Positions 7,943-16,654 of a stretch of DNA of 64,000 nt are shown here, piece by piece. A model generated the notes under the pieces. The model was given only the letters and a program-made list of their open reading frames with translations, was not told where the DNA came from and made no database searches. Source of the DNA: Archangium violaceum Cb vi76 (GTDB lineage Bacteria; Myxococcota; Myxococcia; Myxococcales; Myxococcaceae); the NCBI RefSeq assembly GCF_000733295.1, contig NZ_JPMI01000213.1:24423-88422 (forward strand). Direction: 5' to 3'. Made by a program: the position numbers and the translations under genes. The number at the start of each line of letters is the position of its first letter. Within the stretch, counting starts at the first letter, position 1.

Positions 7943-8060
7943 TCAGAACTTCACGACGACCGACTCGGCACTGCGGTTCGCGGGCCCGTGGAACACCACT
8001 TCCACGTTGTTTCCATCGGGATCGAGCAGGAAGGCCGCGTAGTAGCCGGGATGGTAGGGA
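7943..8060 (-). pseudogene. C-terminal remnant of a glyoxalase/VOC-family gene
   Basis: On the minus strand about 36 codons read YHPGYYAAFLLDPDGNNVE, VVFHGPANR and a natural stop. This is the last beta-strand motif of vicinal-oxygen-chelate (glyoxalase/bleomycin resistance) proteins, with the metal-ligand Glu. An in-frame stop directly upstream shows the rest of the gene is gone. Confidence 0.65.
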
Positions 8061-8064
8061 CGGA

Positions 8065-8151
8065 TGCTGGTTCACCACCGTCACCACCTTCGGAGCCCCG
8101 CTTCATGCGCTGGCCGAGGAAATCACCATCGAGCAGTTCCATCCGCGCTGA
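8065..8151 (+). pseudogene. Short C-terminal remnant, possibly an MmyB-like regulator
   Basis: About 25 codons (TTVTTFGAPLHALAEEITIE then QFHPR and a stop) resemble the end of the MmyB-like ligand domain of some XRE-type regulators. The match is from memory and short. It abuts the VOC remnant, so the junction near 8062 looks like a deletion or rearrangement scar. Confidence 0.3.
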
Positions 8152-8264
8152 GCCATGGGCGGCAAGAAGCGCCAGGCGGTGGACCGTGTATGCAATCAAC
8201 TCCGAAGCTTTTCGTAGGCGTCTTGCCACGGCGGCTCATCACGAGCCCTCCCCGGAAGCCACCC

Positions 8265-9842
8265 ATGAACCAGACTCCGTCCCGATTCGCCTCCATCACC
8301 CTCGCGGGCCTCGCAGCCATCGGTCTTCTCACGGCCGCGGACACGCGCAAGCCCGCCACCCAGTGGCTCGCGCGCCCCACCGAGGCCGCACGCATCGCCC
8401 GGGTGGAAGCGGGCCTCTCACCCATCACCCTCCCCGGCGAGGCCCCCCGTAGCCTGTCGCTCCAGCAATGGATGGAGCTGTACAAGATTCCCGGCGTCAG
8501 TATCGCCGTCTTCGACCAGGGCGCCCTCGTCTGGGCCAAGGCCTACGGCGTCAAGCAGGCCGGCGGCTCCGAGCCCGTCACCGTCGACACCCTCTTCCAG
8601 GCCGCTTCCATCAGCAAACCAGTCACCGCCCTCGCGGCCATGCACCACGCCGAGAAGCGGCACTGGCCGCTCGACGCGAACATCAATGAGCTCCTCACCT
8701 CGTGGAAGGTGCCGGACAACGACTTCACGAAGGAGCAGAAGGTCACCCTCCGCCGGCTGCTCGCCCACAACGCCGGCACGACGGTCCACGGCTTCCGCGG
8801 CTACGCGGCGGGTGAGCCCGTTCCCTCTCCCCAGGGGATTCTCGACGGCGAGACACCCGCGAACTCCGGCCCCGTGCGCGTCGACACCGTGCCCGGCACC
8901 GTGACGCGCTACAGCGGCGGCGGCACCGTCATCGTCCAGCAGATGCTCGTCGACCGGCTCCAGAAGCCCTTCCCGCACATCATGAAGGAGACCGTCTTCG
9001 CACCGCTCGGCCTGAAGCACAGCACCTTCGAGCAGCCCCTCCCCAAGGCCCTGGAGTCCCAGGCCGCCATCGGCACGCGCCCCGGCGGCACGAGCCTCGA
9101 GGGCCGCTGGCACACCTACCCGGAGATGGCCCCCGCCGGCCTGTGGACCACGCCGTCCGACCTGGCTCGCGTCGCCCTCGAGGTCTCCAAGGCCTGGAAT
9201 GGCAAGTCCCGGCGCATTGTCTCCCCGGCCATGGCGAAGCAGATGCTCACCCGCCAGTCCGAGACCTTCGGCATCGGCTTCATGCGCAGCCCCGGCGTGG
9301 AGTGGTTCGGCCACGGCGGCGCGAACGAGGGCTACCGCGCCTTCTTCATGGCCTTCTCCGACTCGGGCAGCGGCCTCGCCATCATGACGAACTCGGATGA
9401 CGGCTCGCGCCTCTTCGATCGACTCATCGCCAGCGTGGTCACCGAGTACGGCTGGAAGGGCTTCACCGCCATGCCCGACAGCCCGGCCACGACGGTGGAC
9501 CTGGTCCTGCGCTTCCAGGGCACCGACGCCGCTCTCGCCTGGTTCAAGAACCACGAGAAGAACGCGGGCCCGGATGCGGAGCCCTCCTCCAGCATCCTCA
9601 ACGAGATGGGGTACTCGCTGCTGCGCGAGAAGAAGGTCGCTGACGCCGTGAAGGTCTTCGAGGCCAACGCCGAACTCCATCCCGACGACGCCAACACCCA
9701 CGACAGCCTTGGCGAGGCCTATGCCGAGGCTGGCCGGAAGGACGAGGCCATCAGCCGCTACAGGAAGTCGCTCGAGCTCGACCCGAAGAACGGCAACGCC
9801 GTGAAGATGCTGGAGAGGCTCGGCGCGGCCACCACGAAGTGA
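8265..9842 (+). CDS. Serine hydrolase (beta-lactamase/DD-peptidase fold) with C-terminal TPR
   Basis: 525 residues with an N-terminal signal peptide (SITLAGLAAIGLLTAADT). The class C beta-lactamase/esterase fold shows S-x-x-K (AASISKPVTALAA), a Y-x-N-like YSGGG, and the third motif as HGG (WFGHGGANEGY). After about residue 425, two TPR-like helical pairs follow (LNEMGYSLLREKKVADAVKV; AYAEAGRKDEAISRYRKSLE). Likely an exported esterase or peptidase rather than a true beta-lactamase. The ATG at 8265 begins the signal peptide; upstream in-frame sequence belongs to gene debris. It stands alone and downstream of it is 274 bp without a gene. Confidence 0.85.
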   Translation: MNQTPSRFASITLAGLAAIGLLTAADTRKPATQWLARPTEAARIARVEAGLSPITLPGEAPRSLSLQQWMELYKIPGVSIAVFDQGALVWAKAYGVKQAGGSEPVTVDTLFQAASISKPVTALAAMHHAEKRHWPLDANINELLTSWKVPDNDFTKEQKVTLRRLLAHNAGTTVHGFRGYAAGEPVPSPQGILDGETPANSGPVRVDTVPGTVTRYSGGGTVIVQQMLVDRLQKPFPHIMKETVFAPLGLKHSTFEQPLPKALESQAAIGTRPGGTSLEGRWHTYPEMAPAGLWTTPSDLARVALEVSKAWNGKSRRIVSPAMAKQMLTRQSETFGIGFMRSPGVEWFGHGGANEGYRAFFMAFSDSGSGLAIMTNSDDGSRLFDRLIASVVTEYGWKGFTAMPDSPATTVDLVLRFQGTDAALAWFKNHEKNAGPDAEPSSSILNEMGYSLLREKKVADAVKVFEANAELHPDDANTHDSLGEAYAEAGRKDEAISRYRKSLELDPKNGNAVKMLERLGAATTK

Positions 9843-10054
9843 TTGGGCTCTCGGGTTGGAGCCGCGTCAGGAAGGACAGGTCGCGTGCGGCTTCGGGGGC
9901 CACGACGAGGCGCGCGGCCTGGATCCTGATGACAGGCTCCCCTCCGAGAGGAGGGGCTCGCCTGTCCCTGGCTACCTCCCCCACTTCCCGAACACACAGG
10001 TGAGCACATTCCTACATGGTGGCTCGGTGGGGAACGGACGCGCGAAACGCGGAA

Positions 10055-10072
10055 ATATGATGATCATCATAT
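10055..10072. promoter_or_regulatory. 18-bp perfect palindrome upstream of the SDR gene
   Basis: ATATGATGATCATCATAT is a perfect 18-bp palindrome, A/T-rich in very GC-rich DNA, 44 bp before the SDR start. It is the kind of site bound by TetR, MarR or PadR dimers. No such regulator gene is adjacent, so the controlling protein is elsewhere. Confidence 0.65.
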
Positions 10073-10116
10073 GAGCGGACCGTTTCCCAACCCCGGAACA
10101 ACCCAGGAGCTGAACC

Positions 10117-10824
10117 ATGGAGATCAAGAATGCAGTCGCGCTGGTGACCGGCGCCAACCGTGGCCTTGGACTCGCCTTCGCGCAGGTGTTGCTCGAACGC
10201 GGCGCACGCAAGGTCTACGCGGCCGCCCGAGATCCATCGACCATCTCATTGCCTGGCGTCGTGCCGGTCCGGCTCGACGTGACCCGGCCCGAACAGGTCG
10301 AGGCGATCGCGCGTGAGGCCCGGGACGTGACGCTGCTGATCAACAACGCGGGCATCCTGAAGCCGACGACGCTCCTCGCCCATGACGCCCAGGCCGCCGC
10401 GCGAGCCGAGCTCGAGACCAATTACCTGGGGCCGCTGGCGACGAGCAGCGCCTTCGCGCCGATCCTGGCCAGCCATGGCGGTGGCGCGATCGTCAACGTG
10501 CTGTCCGTGCTCAGCTGGCTGGCGTTCCCCGGCACGTCGACGTACAGCGCCTCGAAGGCCGCGGCCTGGGCGCTGACCAACGGACTGCGCAACGAGCTGC
10601 GTGGGCAGAAGACCCAGGTGCTGGGGCTGCACGTCGGCTACATGGACACCGACATGGCCCATGGCGTCAACGCGCCGAAATCCAGCCCCACCGAGGTGGT
10701 GCGCCTGACACTCGATGCGCTCGAAGCCGGTAGGGACGAGGTCCTCGCTGACGAGGTGAGCCGCAACGTCAAGCGGGGTCTGTCCGCCGAGCCGGGTGTC
10801 TATCTCGGCATTCCTGGCGCATGA
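10117..10824 (+). CDS. Short-chain dehydrogenase/reductase (SDR)
   Basis: 235 residues, classical SDR. The cofactor motif is VTGANRGLGLAFA near the N-terminus, the structural NNAG is in LLINNAGIL, and the catalytic residues are Ser in the VLSVLSWLAF strand followed by Y-S-A-S-K. It is somewhat shorter than the usual 250 residues because the C-terminal substrate loop is short. The substrate is unknown. The palindrome at 10055-10072 probably governs expression. Confidence 0.9.
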   Translation: MEIKNAVALVTGANRGLGLAFAQVLLERGARKVYAAARDPSTISLPGVVPVRLDVTRPEQVEAIAREARDVTLLINNAGILKPTTLLAHDAQAAARAELETNYLGPLATSSAFAPILASHGGGAIVNVLSVLSWLAFPGTSTYSASKAAAWALTNGLRNELRGQKTQVLGLHVGYMDTDMAHGVNAPKSSPTEVVRLTLDALEAGRDEVLADEVSRNVKRGLSAEPGVYLGIPGA

Positions 10825-11030
10825 GGCGCTCCCGGCCAAGAAGCTGACCGGGGAGCTCTACCTGCTGGCGACGAATGAGCTCACGGCGCACCAGATGGGC
10901 TACCCGGGACGCGGTGCCTGGACCGTGTTCGTGAGGAGGCCGGACGGTCGCCTGCGTCGACAGCGGGTTCGTCGTTCAATCGGAATTTGTCGGCGTTGCA
11001 TGGGTCCTTTTTTCCTAGAGTGCTCCGGCC

Positions 11031-12454
11031 ATGCAACTCACCCGAGACACCTTTCTCGCCCAGGCCGAAGCGACGCTCACCAGGCTCGACGGTTCCGTCC
11101 TCGCAGCCATCTCCCATCACGACGAACCCGATGTCGCCACCCTCGCGAACGCCTTCGGAGCAGGCAGGGCGCGCTCCGTCACGGAGTTCATCCAGGCGCT
11201 GTGCCCTGGGCCCCTCACGCACATCGGTCTCGCGGCCGTGGTGTTGCGGGAGCTGCTCGAGGCCCGGGACGAAGTCCTGGACGGCACGGTCTCCGAGCCA
11301 ACGGTCGTCACCGGCCATGCGCGTGTCTCCGGGTCGCTGAGCGTCACCGCACCGCTCGTCGTCCTCGGTGACCTGGAGGTGAAGGGCGTCATCCGCGACG
11401 CTGGGCCCGACTCGACGGTCGTTGTCGTCGGCCGGTGCACCGCCTGGGGCTTCAGACGTCGGGGAACTTCCTGGTCCTCGGAGACCTCGTCGTGCGTGAC
11501 GCCATCCAGGGCGTCTACAACGACGAGAGCCTCGTCGTCGCCGGTGCGCTCGAGACGCGCTTCCTCGACGAGAATGACCACGACATCGCCGTTCACGGAG
11601 AGGAGCGCGTGAAGCACCGGTTCGAGCTGGGACGCTCCGGAGAGGAAGCGGCGTCGCTGGCCTCCACCTTCCTCGTCCCCGGCCTCTACGACGTGGACCA
11701 GGGCGAGGTCCATCACGACGAACTCTTCGAGCGGATCTCCCGGAACGAGCCTGTCTTCACGGAAGCGCCCCAGCCGCGGCAGGTGAAGGAGCCGGACGCG
11801 CCCACGGACGAGGAGCTCCAGGGCATCGACGTGGCGGGCCTCGTCGCGCGTGCGCCGGTCCCGGTGAGCGCGCGCGCCATCCTCTACGCGCAGCGGAAGA
11901 CGGGCGAGGTGTGGCTGACGGGCTCGGGTCAGTTCCCGGTGGTCATCTTCGACGGTGAGAAGTTCCTGGGACTGGAGCCCTCGCCGGCCCTCGAGGCGAC
12001 ACGGGCCTCGGAGCGCGTCACCTTCTGGCGCAAGCGTGGCGATCTGTTCCTGGAGATCGAGCGCTTCGAGGCCATCGTGCAGGTGCACGCGGGCTACAAC
12101 AACGGAAGCAAGACGACGCTTCGCTTCGCCTTCGACAGCACGGACGAGGCCGTGCGCGCGGTGCGGCGGCTGGAGGCGCGCTATACAGGGGACTTCCTCC
12201 GCGTCACGACCGGGATTCCTGGCCGGGGCCTCCTGGAGCGGGAGCTTTCCAAGTACGCCAACGGGAAGTCCGACTACACGTCGGCCATCATCCAGGGGAC
12301 GACGCTCGTGACGAGGGATGGCGTGAGCAAGACCTTCGACGATGAGGCCTCCGCGCTGATGGGGCTCGAGGACTGGCTTGCCCAGAAGCGGCAAGCCGGA
12401 TTCGACCTGAAAATCCTCGAGTGGAAACCGTTCGGCCTCCTCGCGGCGCGGTAG
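11031..12454 (+). pseudogene. Frameshifted gene, polymer-forming (bactofilin-like) N-terminal half
   Basis: Two overlapping frames together make one protein of about 474 residues. The first (11031 to about 11434) gives a helical start, then beta-helix-like repeats (VVTGHARVSGSLSV, APLVVLGDLEVKGVIRDAG). The second (from about 11435) continues the same repeat (TSGNFLVLGDLVVRDAIQG, ESLVVAGALETRFLDEND) and then an unknown domain to 12454. The shift is one base near 11430-11436. The repeat resembles polymer-forming (bactofilin) or pectate-lyase-like beta-helices, but the family is not certain. It could be a true inactivating mutation, a sequencing error or a programmed -1 shift. Confidence 0.7.
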
Positions 12455-12563
12455 GCGGTCATCACCGCGATTCGATTGCGGCAGGAGTGAAGCATGGTGG
12501 ACGCGGCACCTGGCTTGAGCTACCCCCCCGCGGATGTCCATGCGTCCACGCCCCGGCTCTGGT

Positions 12564-12680
12564 GTGTTGCGGCTGGAGGTGGAGCTGGGTCCCGGGGACA
12601 TGCTCCTGCTGCCCGTGGGCGGGTGGCATGGGTACTCCGCGGTGGAGCCTCCTCCTCCGCCGAGAGCGCGAGCGGGCTGA
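12564..12680 (+). pseudogene. Remnant of a cupin-like (JmjC-type) domain
   Basis: In the 349-bp gap before the cyclase, 38 codons read VLRLEVELGPGDMLLLPVGG, WHGYSAVEP and a stop. The E-L-G-P-G-D-x-L-L-L-P-x-G-W-H pattern is the metal-binding strand pair of cupin_8/JmjC-like proteins. No start or N-terminal half is present. The rest of the gap holds nothing recognisable. Confidence 0.5.
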
Positions 12681-12803
12681 GCCGCCGCGTGGATGCACTG
12701 CGTCGCGCTCAACTCCAAGGACAGCTTCCAGCCCATCTACACATGCCTGCCTGGGGGGGGGACGGCTTGCGGAACCTCCGTCAGGCGAGCGCAAGATGGG
12801 GGC

Positions 12804-14441
12804 GTGCGCTTTCCCTCTCCCACCGCGCCAGTCCCCTCGGAACCGTCTGCCCTGGAGCAGCGCTGCCGCGAGCTGGAGCAGCGCTGCCAGGCGCTGGAGG
12901 CCAAGGCCCGGAGCCTCGACGCCCTCAGCCGCCTGGCGTCCTCTCTGTTGCACCTCCAGACGGACATTGATGACATCCTGTGGGACGTGGCCAATAGCAC
13001 CGTGGCTCACCTCGGTCTGGAGGACTGCGTCATCTACCTGCTGGACGAGGAGCGCCAGCATTTGATCCAGCGTGCGGCCCACGGCCCCAAGAACCCGGGG
13101 GCGAGGGAGATCCTCGACCCCATCCGCATCCCGGTGGGGAAGGGCATCGTGGGGACGGTGGCGGTCACCGGCAGGCCCGAGCTCATCGCCGATACGCGGA
13201 ATGATTCCCGCTACATCCGGGACGACCAGATGCGGCTGTCCGAGCTGGCCGTTCCGCTCTTCTTCCGCGAGGAGGTCATCGGGGTGCTCGACTCGGAGCA
13301 CTCCCGGGAGGGCTTCTTCACCGAGGAGCACCTCCACCTGCTGACCAGCATCGCGTCCATGACGGCTTCGCGCATCAGCCGCGCGCTCCTGGACGAGCAG
13401 CTCCAGGACGTGCGGCGGAGGACGGACTCCATCATCGAGTCGGCCCTGGACGCGATCATCACCGTGGACGGGAAGGGCCGCATCATTGGTTTCAACCGTG
13501 CCGCCCAGACCATCTTCCGGTGCGAGCCGCCGGCCGCGCTGCTCAAGCCCCTCTCCGTCTTCCTTCCCGGGTACGACGTCTCCCCTCCGCCCTCGGGGCT
13601 GCTCGAGCTGACGGGCATCCGCGCCGGGGGCTCGCGGTTCCCCGTGGAGGCCTCGGTCTCCCACGTTCCCGGCCGGCACGAGGTGCTCACCACGCTCATC
13701 CTCCGCGACATCTCCGAACGGCTGCGCGCCCAGCGGCAGATCGAGGAGTTCAACCAGGGACTGGAAGCCCGTATCTCCGAGCGCACCCGGCAGCTGAGCC
13801 AGGCCAATGAGCAGTCGGAGAGGCTGCTGCTCAACGTGCTGCCCCCGCCCATCGCCGAGCGGCTCAAGCGTGGCGAGCAGACCATCGCCGAGCGCTTCGA
13901 GGACGTGACGGTGTTGTTCGCGGATTTAGTGGGCTTCTCCCGGTGGGCGGCTCCCATTGCTCCCGAGGAGGTGGTCGAGGTGCTCGGCCATGTCTTCACC
14001 GTCTTCGATGCCCTCACCGAGCGCCATGGGTTGGAGAAGATCAAGACGATCGGCGATGCCTACATGGTGGTGGCGGGAGTGCCCACGCCGCGTGAGGACC
14101 ATCGCGAGGCGATGGCGAGGATGGCGCTGGACATGCTGGAGGCGGTGGCGCGATTGAAGGAGGCGGGGATGGTGCTGGACGTGCGGGTGGGGATGCACAG
14201 TGGGCCGGTGGTGGCGGGCGTCATCGGCACCCGCAAGTTCGCCTATGACCTGTGGGGAGACACGGTGAACATGGCCAGCCGTCTGGAGTCGCATGGGCTT
14301 TCCGGCCGCATCCAGGTGACCGAGCCCACGCGTCTGGCCTTGCGCGAGCGCTTCGACTTCGAGCCACGGGGCGAAGTGGACATCAAGAGCATCGGGCCGG
14401 TGAGGACCTGGTGGCTGACGGGAGAACGGAGTTCACGATGA
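12804..14441 (+). CDS. Adenylate cyclase with GAF and PAS domains
   Basis: About 545 residues. After a short coiled coil (EQRCRELEQRCQALEAKA), a GAF domain spans about 50-205, a PAS domain about 210-325, a signalling coiled coil about 330-370, and a class III nucleotide cyclase domain about 385-540. Catalytic features are complete: metal Asp in VLFADLVGFSRW and in GDAYM, adenine-specifying Lys in EKIKTIGDAYM and Asp in YDLWGDTVN, and the Asn/Arg in VNMASRLE. The K/D pair indicates cAMP rather than cGMP. No membrane segments, so a cytosolic sensor. The start is uncertain: GTG 12804, or ATG 12693 adding 37 odd residues. Confidence 0.88.
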   Translation: MRFPSPTAPVPSEPSALEQRCRELEQRCQALEAKARSLDALSRLASSLLHLQTDIDDILWDVANSTVAHLGLEDCVIYLLDEERQHLIQRAAHGPKNPGAREILDPIRIPVGKGIVGTVAVTGRPELIADTRNDSRYIRDDQMRLSELAVPLFFREEVIGVLDSEHSREGFFTEEHLHLLTSIASMTASRISRALLDEQLQDVRRRTDSIIESALDAIITVDGKGRIIGFNRAAQTIFRCEPPAALLKPLSVFLPGYDVSPPPSGLLELTGIRAGGSRFPVEASVSHVPGRHEVLTTLILRDISERLRAQRQIEEFNQGLEARISERTRQLSQANEQSERLLLNVLPPPIAERLKRGEQTIAERFEDVTVLFADLVGFSRWAAPIAPEEVVEVLGHVFTVFDALTERHGLEKIKTIGDAYMVVAGVPTPREDHREAMARMALDMLEAVARLKEAGMVLDVRVGMHSGPVVAGVIGTRKFAYDLWGDTVNMASRLESHGLSGRIQVTEPTRLALRERFDFEPRGEVDIKSIGPVRTWWLTGERSSR

Positions 14442-14455
14442 CCCTCACTGAGGGT
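14441..14455. terminator. Palindrome at the end of the cyclase gene
   Basis: ACCCTCACTGAGGGT pairs over its whole length around one central base, starting at the last base of the cyclase stop codon. It may act as a weak terminator. There is no T-run. Confidence 0.3.
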
Positions 14456-14528
14456 GCTGCGCACCGCGACCCTTGAGGGGCCCCGGCGCGCGGTATTCGC
14501 TCCAGCACCTGCGTCAGCTCCAGAGGGC

Positions 14529-14560
14529 TGACGCGTCAATCCCGTGCTCTTGACGTGTCA
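14529..14560. promoter_or_regulatory. Twin TGACRYGTCA enhancer-like sites (copy 2 of 3)
   Basis: TGACGCGTCA (14529-14538) and TGACGTGTCA (14551-14560) start 22 bp apart. They lie 82 bp upstream of the GG-N10-GC element, nearly the same distance as at the ferritin-like gene. A weaker third half-match (AGACGCGTCC) follows at about 14571-14580. Confidence 0.7.
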
Positions 14561-14641
14561 GCCCGGTGCCAGACGCGTCCGGCATGGAATGAAGCGCCGT
14601 GCAAGACCGCTTCCGTCCTCGGAGCCGGTCGTCTGGTGACC

Positions 14642-14657
14642 CGGCCACCAACTTGCA
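14642..14657 (+). promoter_or_regulatory. Sigma54-type promoter of lodA
   Basis: CGGCCACCAACTTGCA has GG (14643-14644) and GC (14655-14656) exactly 10 nt apart and a perfect TTGCA -12 element. The -24 part is weaker than consensus. The predicted start near 14668 leaves a 22-nt leader containing the GGAGG ribosome site. Confidence 0.6.
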
Positions 14658-14689
14658 GAGCTCCCCGGTACTACCGGAGGAGCGTTGCA

Positions 14690-16654
14690 ATGGGCACGAG
14701 TTACAAGATCCACCCCGCGGTCGGGGTGGCCCGCGTCGGGGATAGCGAGGACTACTACCTGGGGCCCGAGGTGGCGAAGGGCCTGCCCCAGGAGCGGACG
14801 GGGGGGGACGTGACCCGCTTCCGGGACGCGGACGGCGCCATCCGCCGGCAGGCGGCCCGGTTCCAGATACACACGTTCGATCCCAGCAACCCCACCGCAC
14901 CGGGCAAGCGCGTCCAGCCGGGGCAGGACGGGGTGGTGGACATCGAGTGGACCGTCCATGTCGCGAACAAGAAGGCGGCCTGGTACGAGTTCCAGCAGCA
15001 GCAGGGCGCGGACGGCCGATACGACTCCAATCACCCCCTGCGCAACCCGCGCACGACGGACGAGGCTGGGCGCAAGGCGCTCATCATCGACCCGGGGCCC
15101 CGCACCGTGGCCTGCCGGGGCAGCAATCAGCACCCCCAGCGCGCGGAGTTCTCCAAGGACGACCCGCAGGGCCAGTCCTATCCCCGGACCTTCCCCAGGT
15201 CGGGCCTCATCCCCGGCAACAGCGACATCACCACGCTGGGCAGTGCCATCGCGGATGACCAGGGCTACCTGTACACGCTGGGAGGCTATGGCCGCTCCGG
15301 TACGACGGCGGTGTGGAACCTGTCCACGGGGTTGATTGACAACATCCTGAGCGACGACCCGACCCTCACCGACTCGCAGCGCAAGCGCCTCGTCGAGCTC
15401 AGGCAGGTCGCCGACCAGTGCTACGACACCCAGGACGCGCTCCTCGCCGCCATGACGATGGAGCTGGAGAAGGACAAGAACAACAGCCAGGCCGACATCC
15501 AGGAGACGGTCTCCTTCATGAAGGAGAAGGCCTACATGCAACCGCGCCTGGACACGTACGCGAACAACAACTTCTGGTGGGACGACGTGTCGGATGGGCC
15601 CGTCACCGCGACGATCATCCTGGAGAACCAGGTGCGGGTGGAGGTGCAGTTCCCCGCGTGGATGATGGTGGCGCCGCCAGCCTACGCGCCCCAGCTCCTC
15701 AACATGATCACCCTGTACGACACCCTGCGAGACACCTTCGTCACCCAGTGTGATCTGGAGCCCGAGCTCTGCAAGGGCGGCACGTTCAACGACGGCTACA
15801 AGCCGAACTTCCAGGCGGACATCCTGCCCATCCTCCAGCGCCCGTCCGACTACCAATGGGTGGCGCGCATCAACGATCAGGGCATCGACGCGCACGCGGA
15901 GCTTCCCCGGTCAGGCTCGCACAACTTCATGAAGTTCGTGCGCGACCCGCAGTCCGTCAATGACTACCCGGGCCGCATGCCGAAGATGGCGGGGGACAAC
16001 CCCCTCACGCCGGACGTCCCGCGGAACTTCCTCACCCTCACGCGGACGCAGTACTTCTTCCTGAGCCAGTTCAGCCAGGGCCACTACGTCGACACGCCCC
16101 CCACGTCCACGGCGACGCCGGGCCAGCTGTTGGACCGGGGCGTGCTGGAGAACTGCGTGGGCGGGCCCTTCTGCCCGGGCATCGAGATGACGTGGATCTG
16201 CCGCGATCCACACTTCTTCATGGAGCCGTTCCGCTTCAAGCACCGCCAGGTGAGGGGCCCCGGTCTGCAATGGAACACCAACCCGCATGACGGACAAGGG
16301 CTGGAGCCGGGGGACGCCACCAAGTACATGGCCTTGCCCTGGCAGGCGGACTTCAACGAGTGCTCCAACCAGGTCGTGCAGAACACGTCCCTGTGGTGGT
16401 GGCCCTCGCAGCGGCCCTACGAGGTGAATTACGTCGACCGCAACGGAGAGTGGCAGCAGGGATACTGGACGCGCCCCTCCGACATCAACTTCGACAAAGA
16501 CGAGGAGATGGTCGCCAAATGGAAGGGCCTGGGCTTCATCCTCCGCCGGCAGGACGCGCCTCCCTCCGAGCAGGGCCCGTCCAATCAGGGGGGTGATCCG
16601 CCGCCCGTGTACATCGAAGTGGAGCGCAGGCTGCCGGATGGTGACATGCCGTGA
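14690..16654 (+). CDS. lodA: LodA-like cysteine tryptophylquinone (CTQ) oxidase
   Basis: 654 residues, full length for the LodA family (L-lysine 6-oxidase, glycine oxidase GoxA). Family hallmarks are the IHPAVGVARVGDS start and the late CVGG and LPWQADF blocks. The likely CTQ pair is C489 (ENCVGG) and W551 (PWQADFNEC). Their spacing of 62 resembles the 65 between C516 and W581 of Marinomonas LodA. An extra cysteine, C495, lies in GGPFCPGIE. Members oxidatively deaminate amino acids, releasing NH3 and usually H2O2. No Sec signal is visible. The ATG at 14690 has GGAGG 9 nt upstream. The stop overlaps the lodB start. The amino-acid substrate cannot be read from the sequence. Confidence 0.87.
   Translation: MGTSYKIHPAVGVARVGDSEDYYLGPEVAKGLPQERTGGDVTRFRDADGAIRRQAARFQIHTFDPSNPTAPGKRVQPGQDGVVDIEWTVHVANKKAAWYEFQQQQGADGRYDSNHPLRNPRTTDEAGRKALIIDPGPRTVACRGSNQHPQRAEFSKDDPQGQSYPRTFPRSGLIPGNSDITTLGSAIADDQGYLYTLGGYGRSGTTAVWNLSTGLIDNILSDDPTLTDSQRKRLVELRQVADQCYDTQDALLAAMTMELEKDKNNSQADIQETVSFMKEKAYMQPRLDTYANNNFWWDDVSDGPVTATIILENQVRVEVQFPAWMMVAPPAYAPQLLNMITLYDTLRDTFVTQCDLEPELCKGGTFNDGYKPNFQADILPILQRPSDYQWVARINDQGIDAHAELPRSGSHNFMKFVRDPQSVNDYPGRMPKMAGDNPLTPDVPRNFLTLTRTQYFFLSQFSQGHYVDTPPTSTATPGQLLDRGVLENCVGGPFCPGIEMTWICRDPHFFMEPFRFKHRQVRGPGLQWNTNPHDGQGLEPGDATKYMALPWQADFNECSNQVVQNTSLWWWPSQRPYEVNYVDRNGEWQQGYWTRPSDINFDKDEEMVAKWKGLGFILRRQDAPPSEQGPSNQGGDPPPVYIEVERRLPDGDMP

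Noticed and set aside
7509..8042. 177-codon open frame read as one gene
   Set aside because: It joins an antisense region, a coding fragment and the reverse of a glyoxalase remnant. No start site or coherent domain.
12693..12803. ATG 12693 as start of the adenylate cyclase
   Set aside because: The extra 37 residues look unlike a protein start and overlap debris of a cupin-like gene. GTG 12804 is preferred, but this is not certain.
16171..16176. C495 (GGPFCPGIE) as the CTQ cysteine of LodA
   Set aside because: C489 in CVGG keeps a spacing to W551 close to the known LodA pair. C495 is more likely an additional cysteine, though this was not tested.
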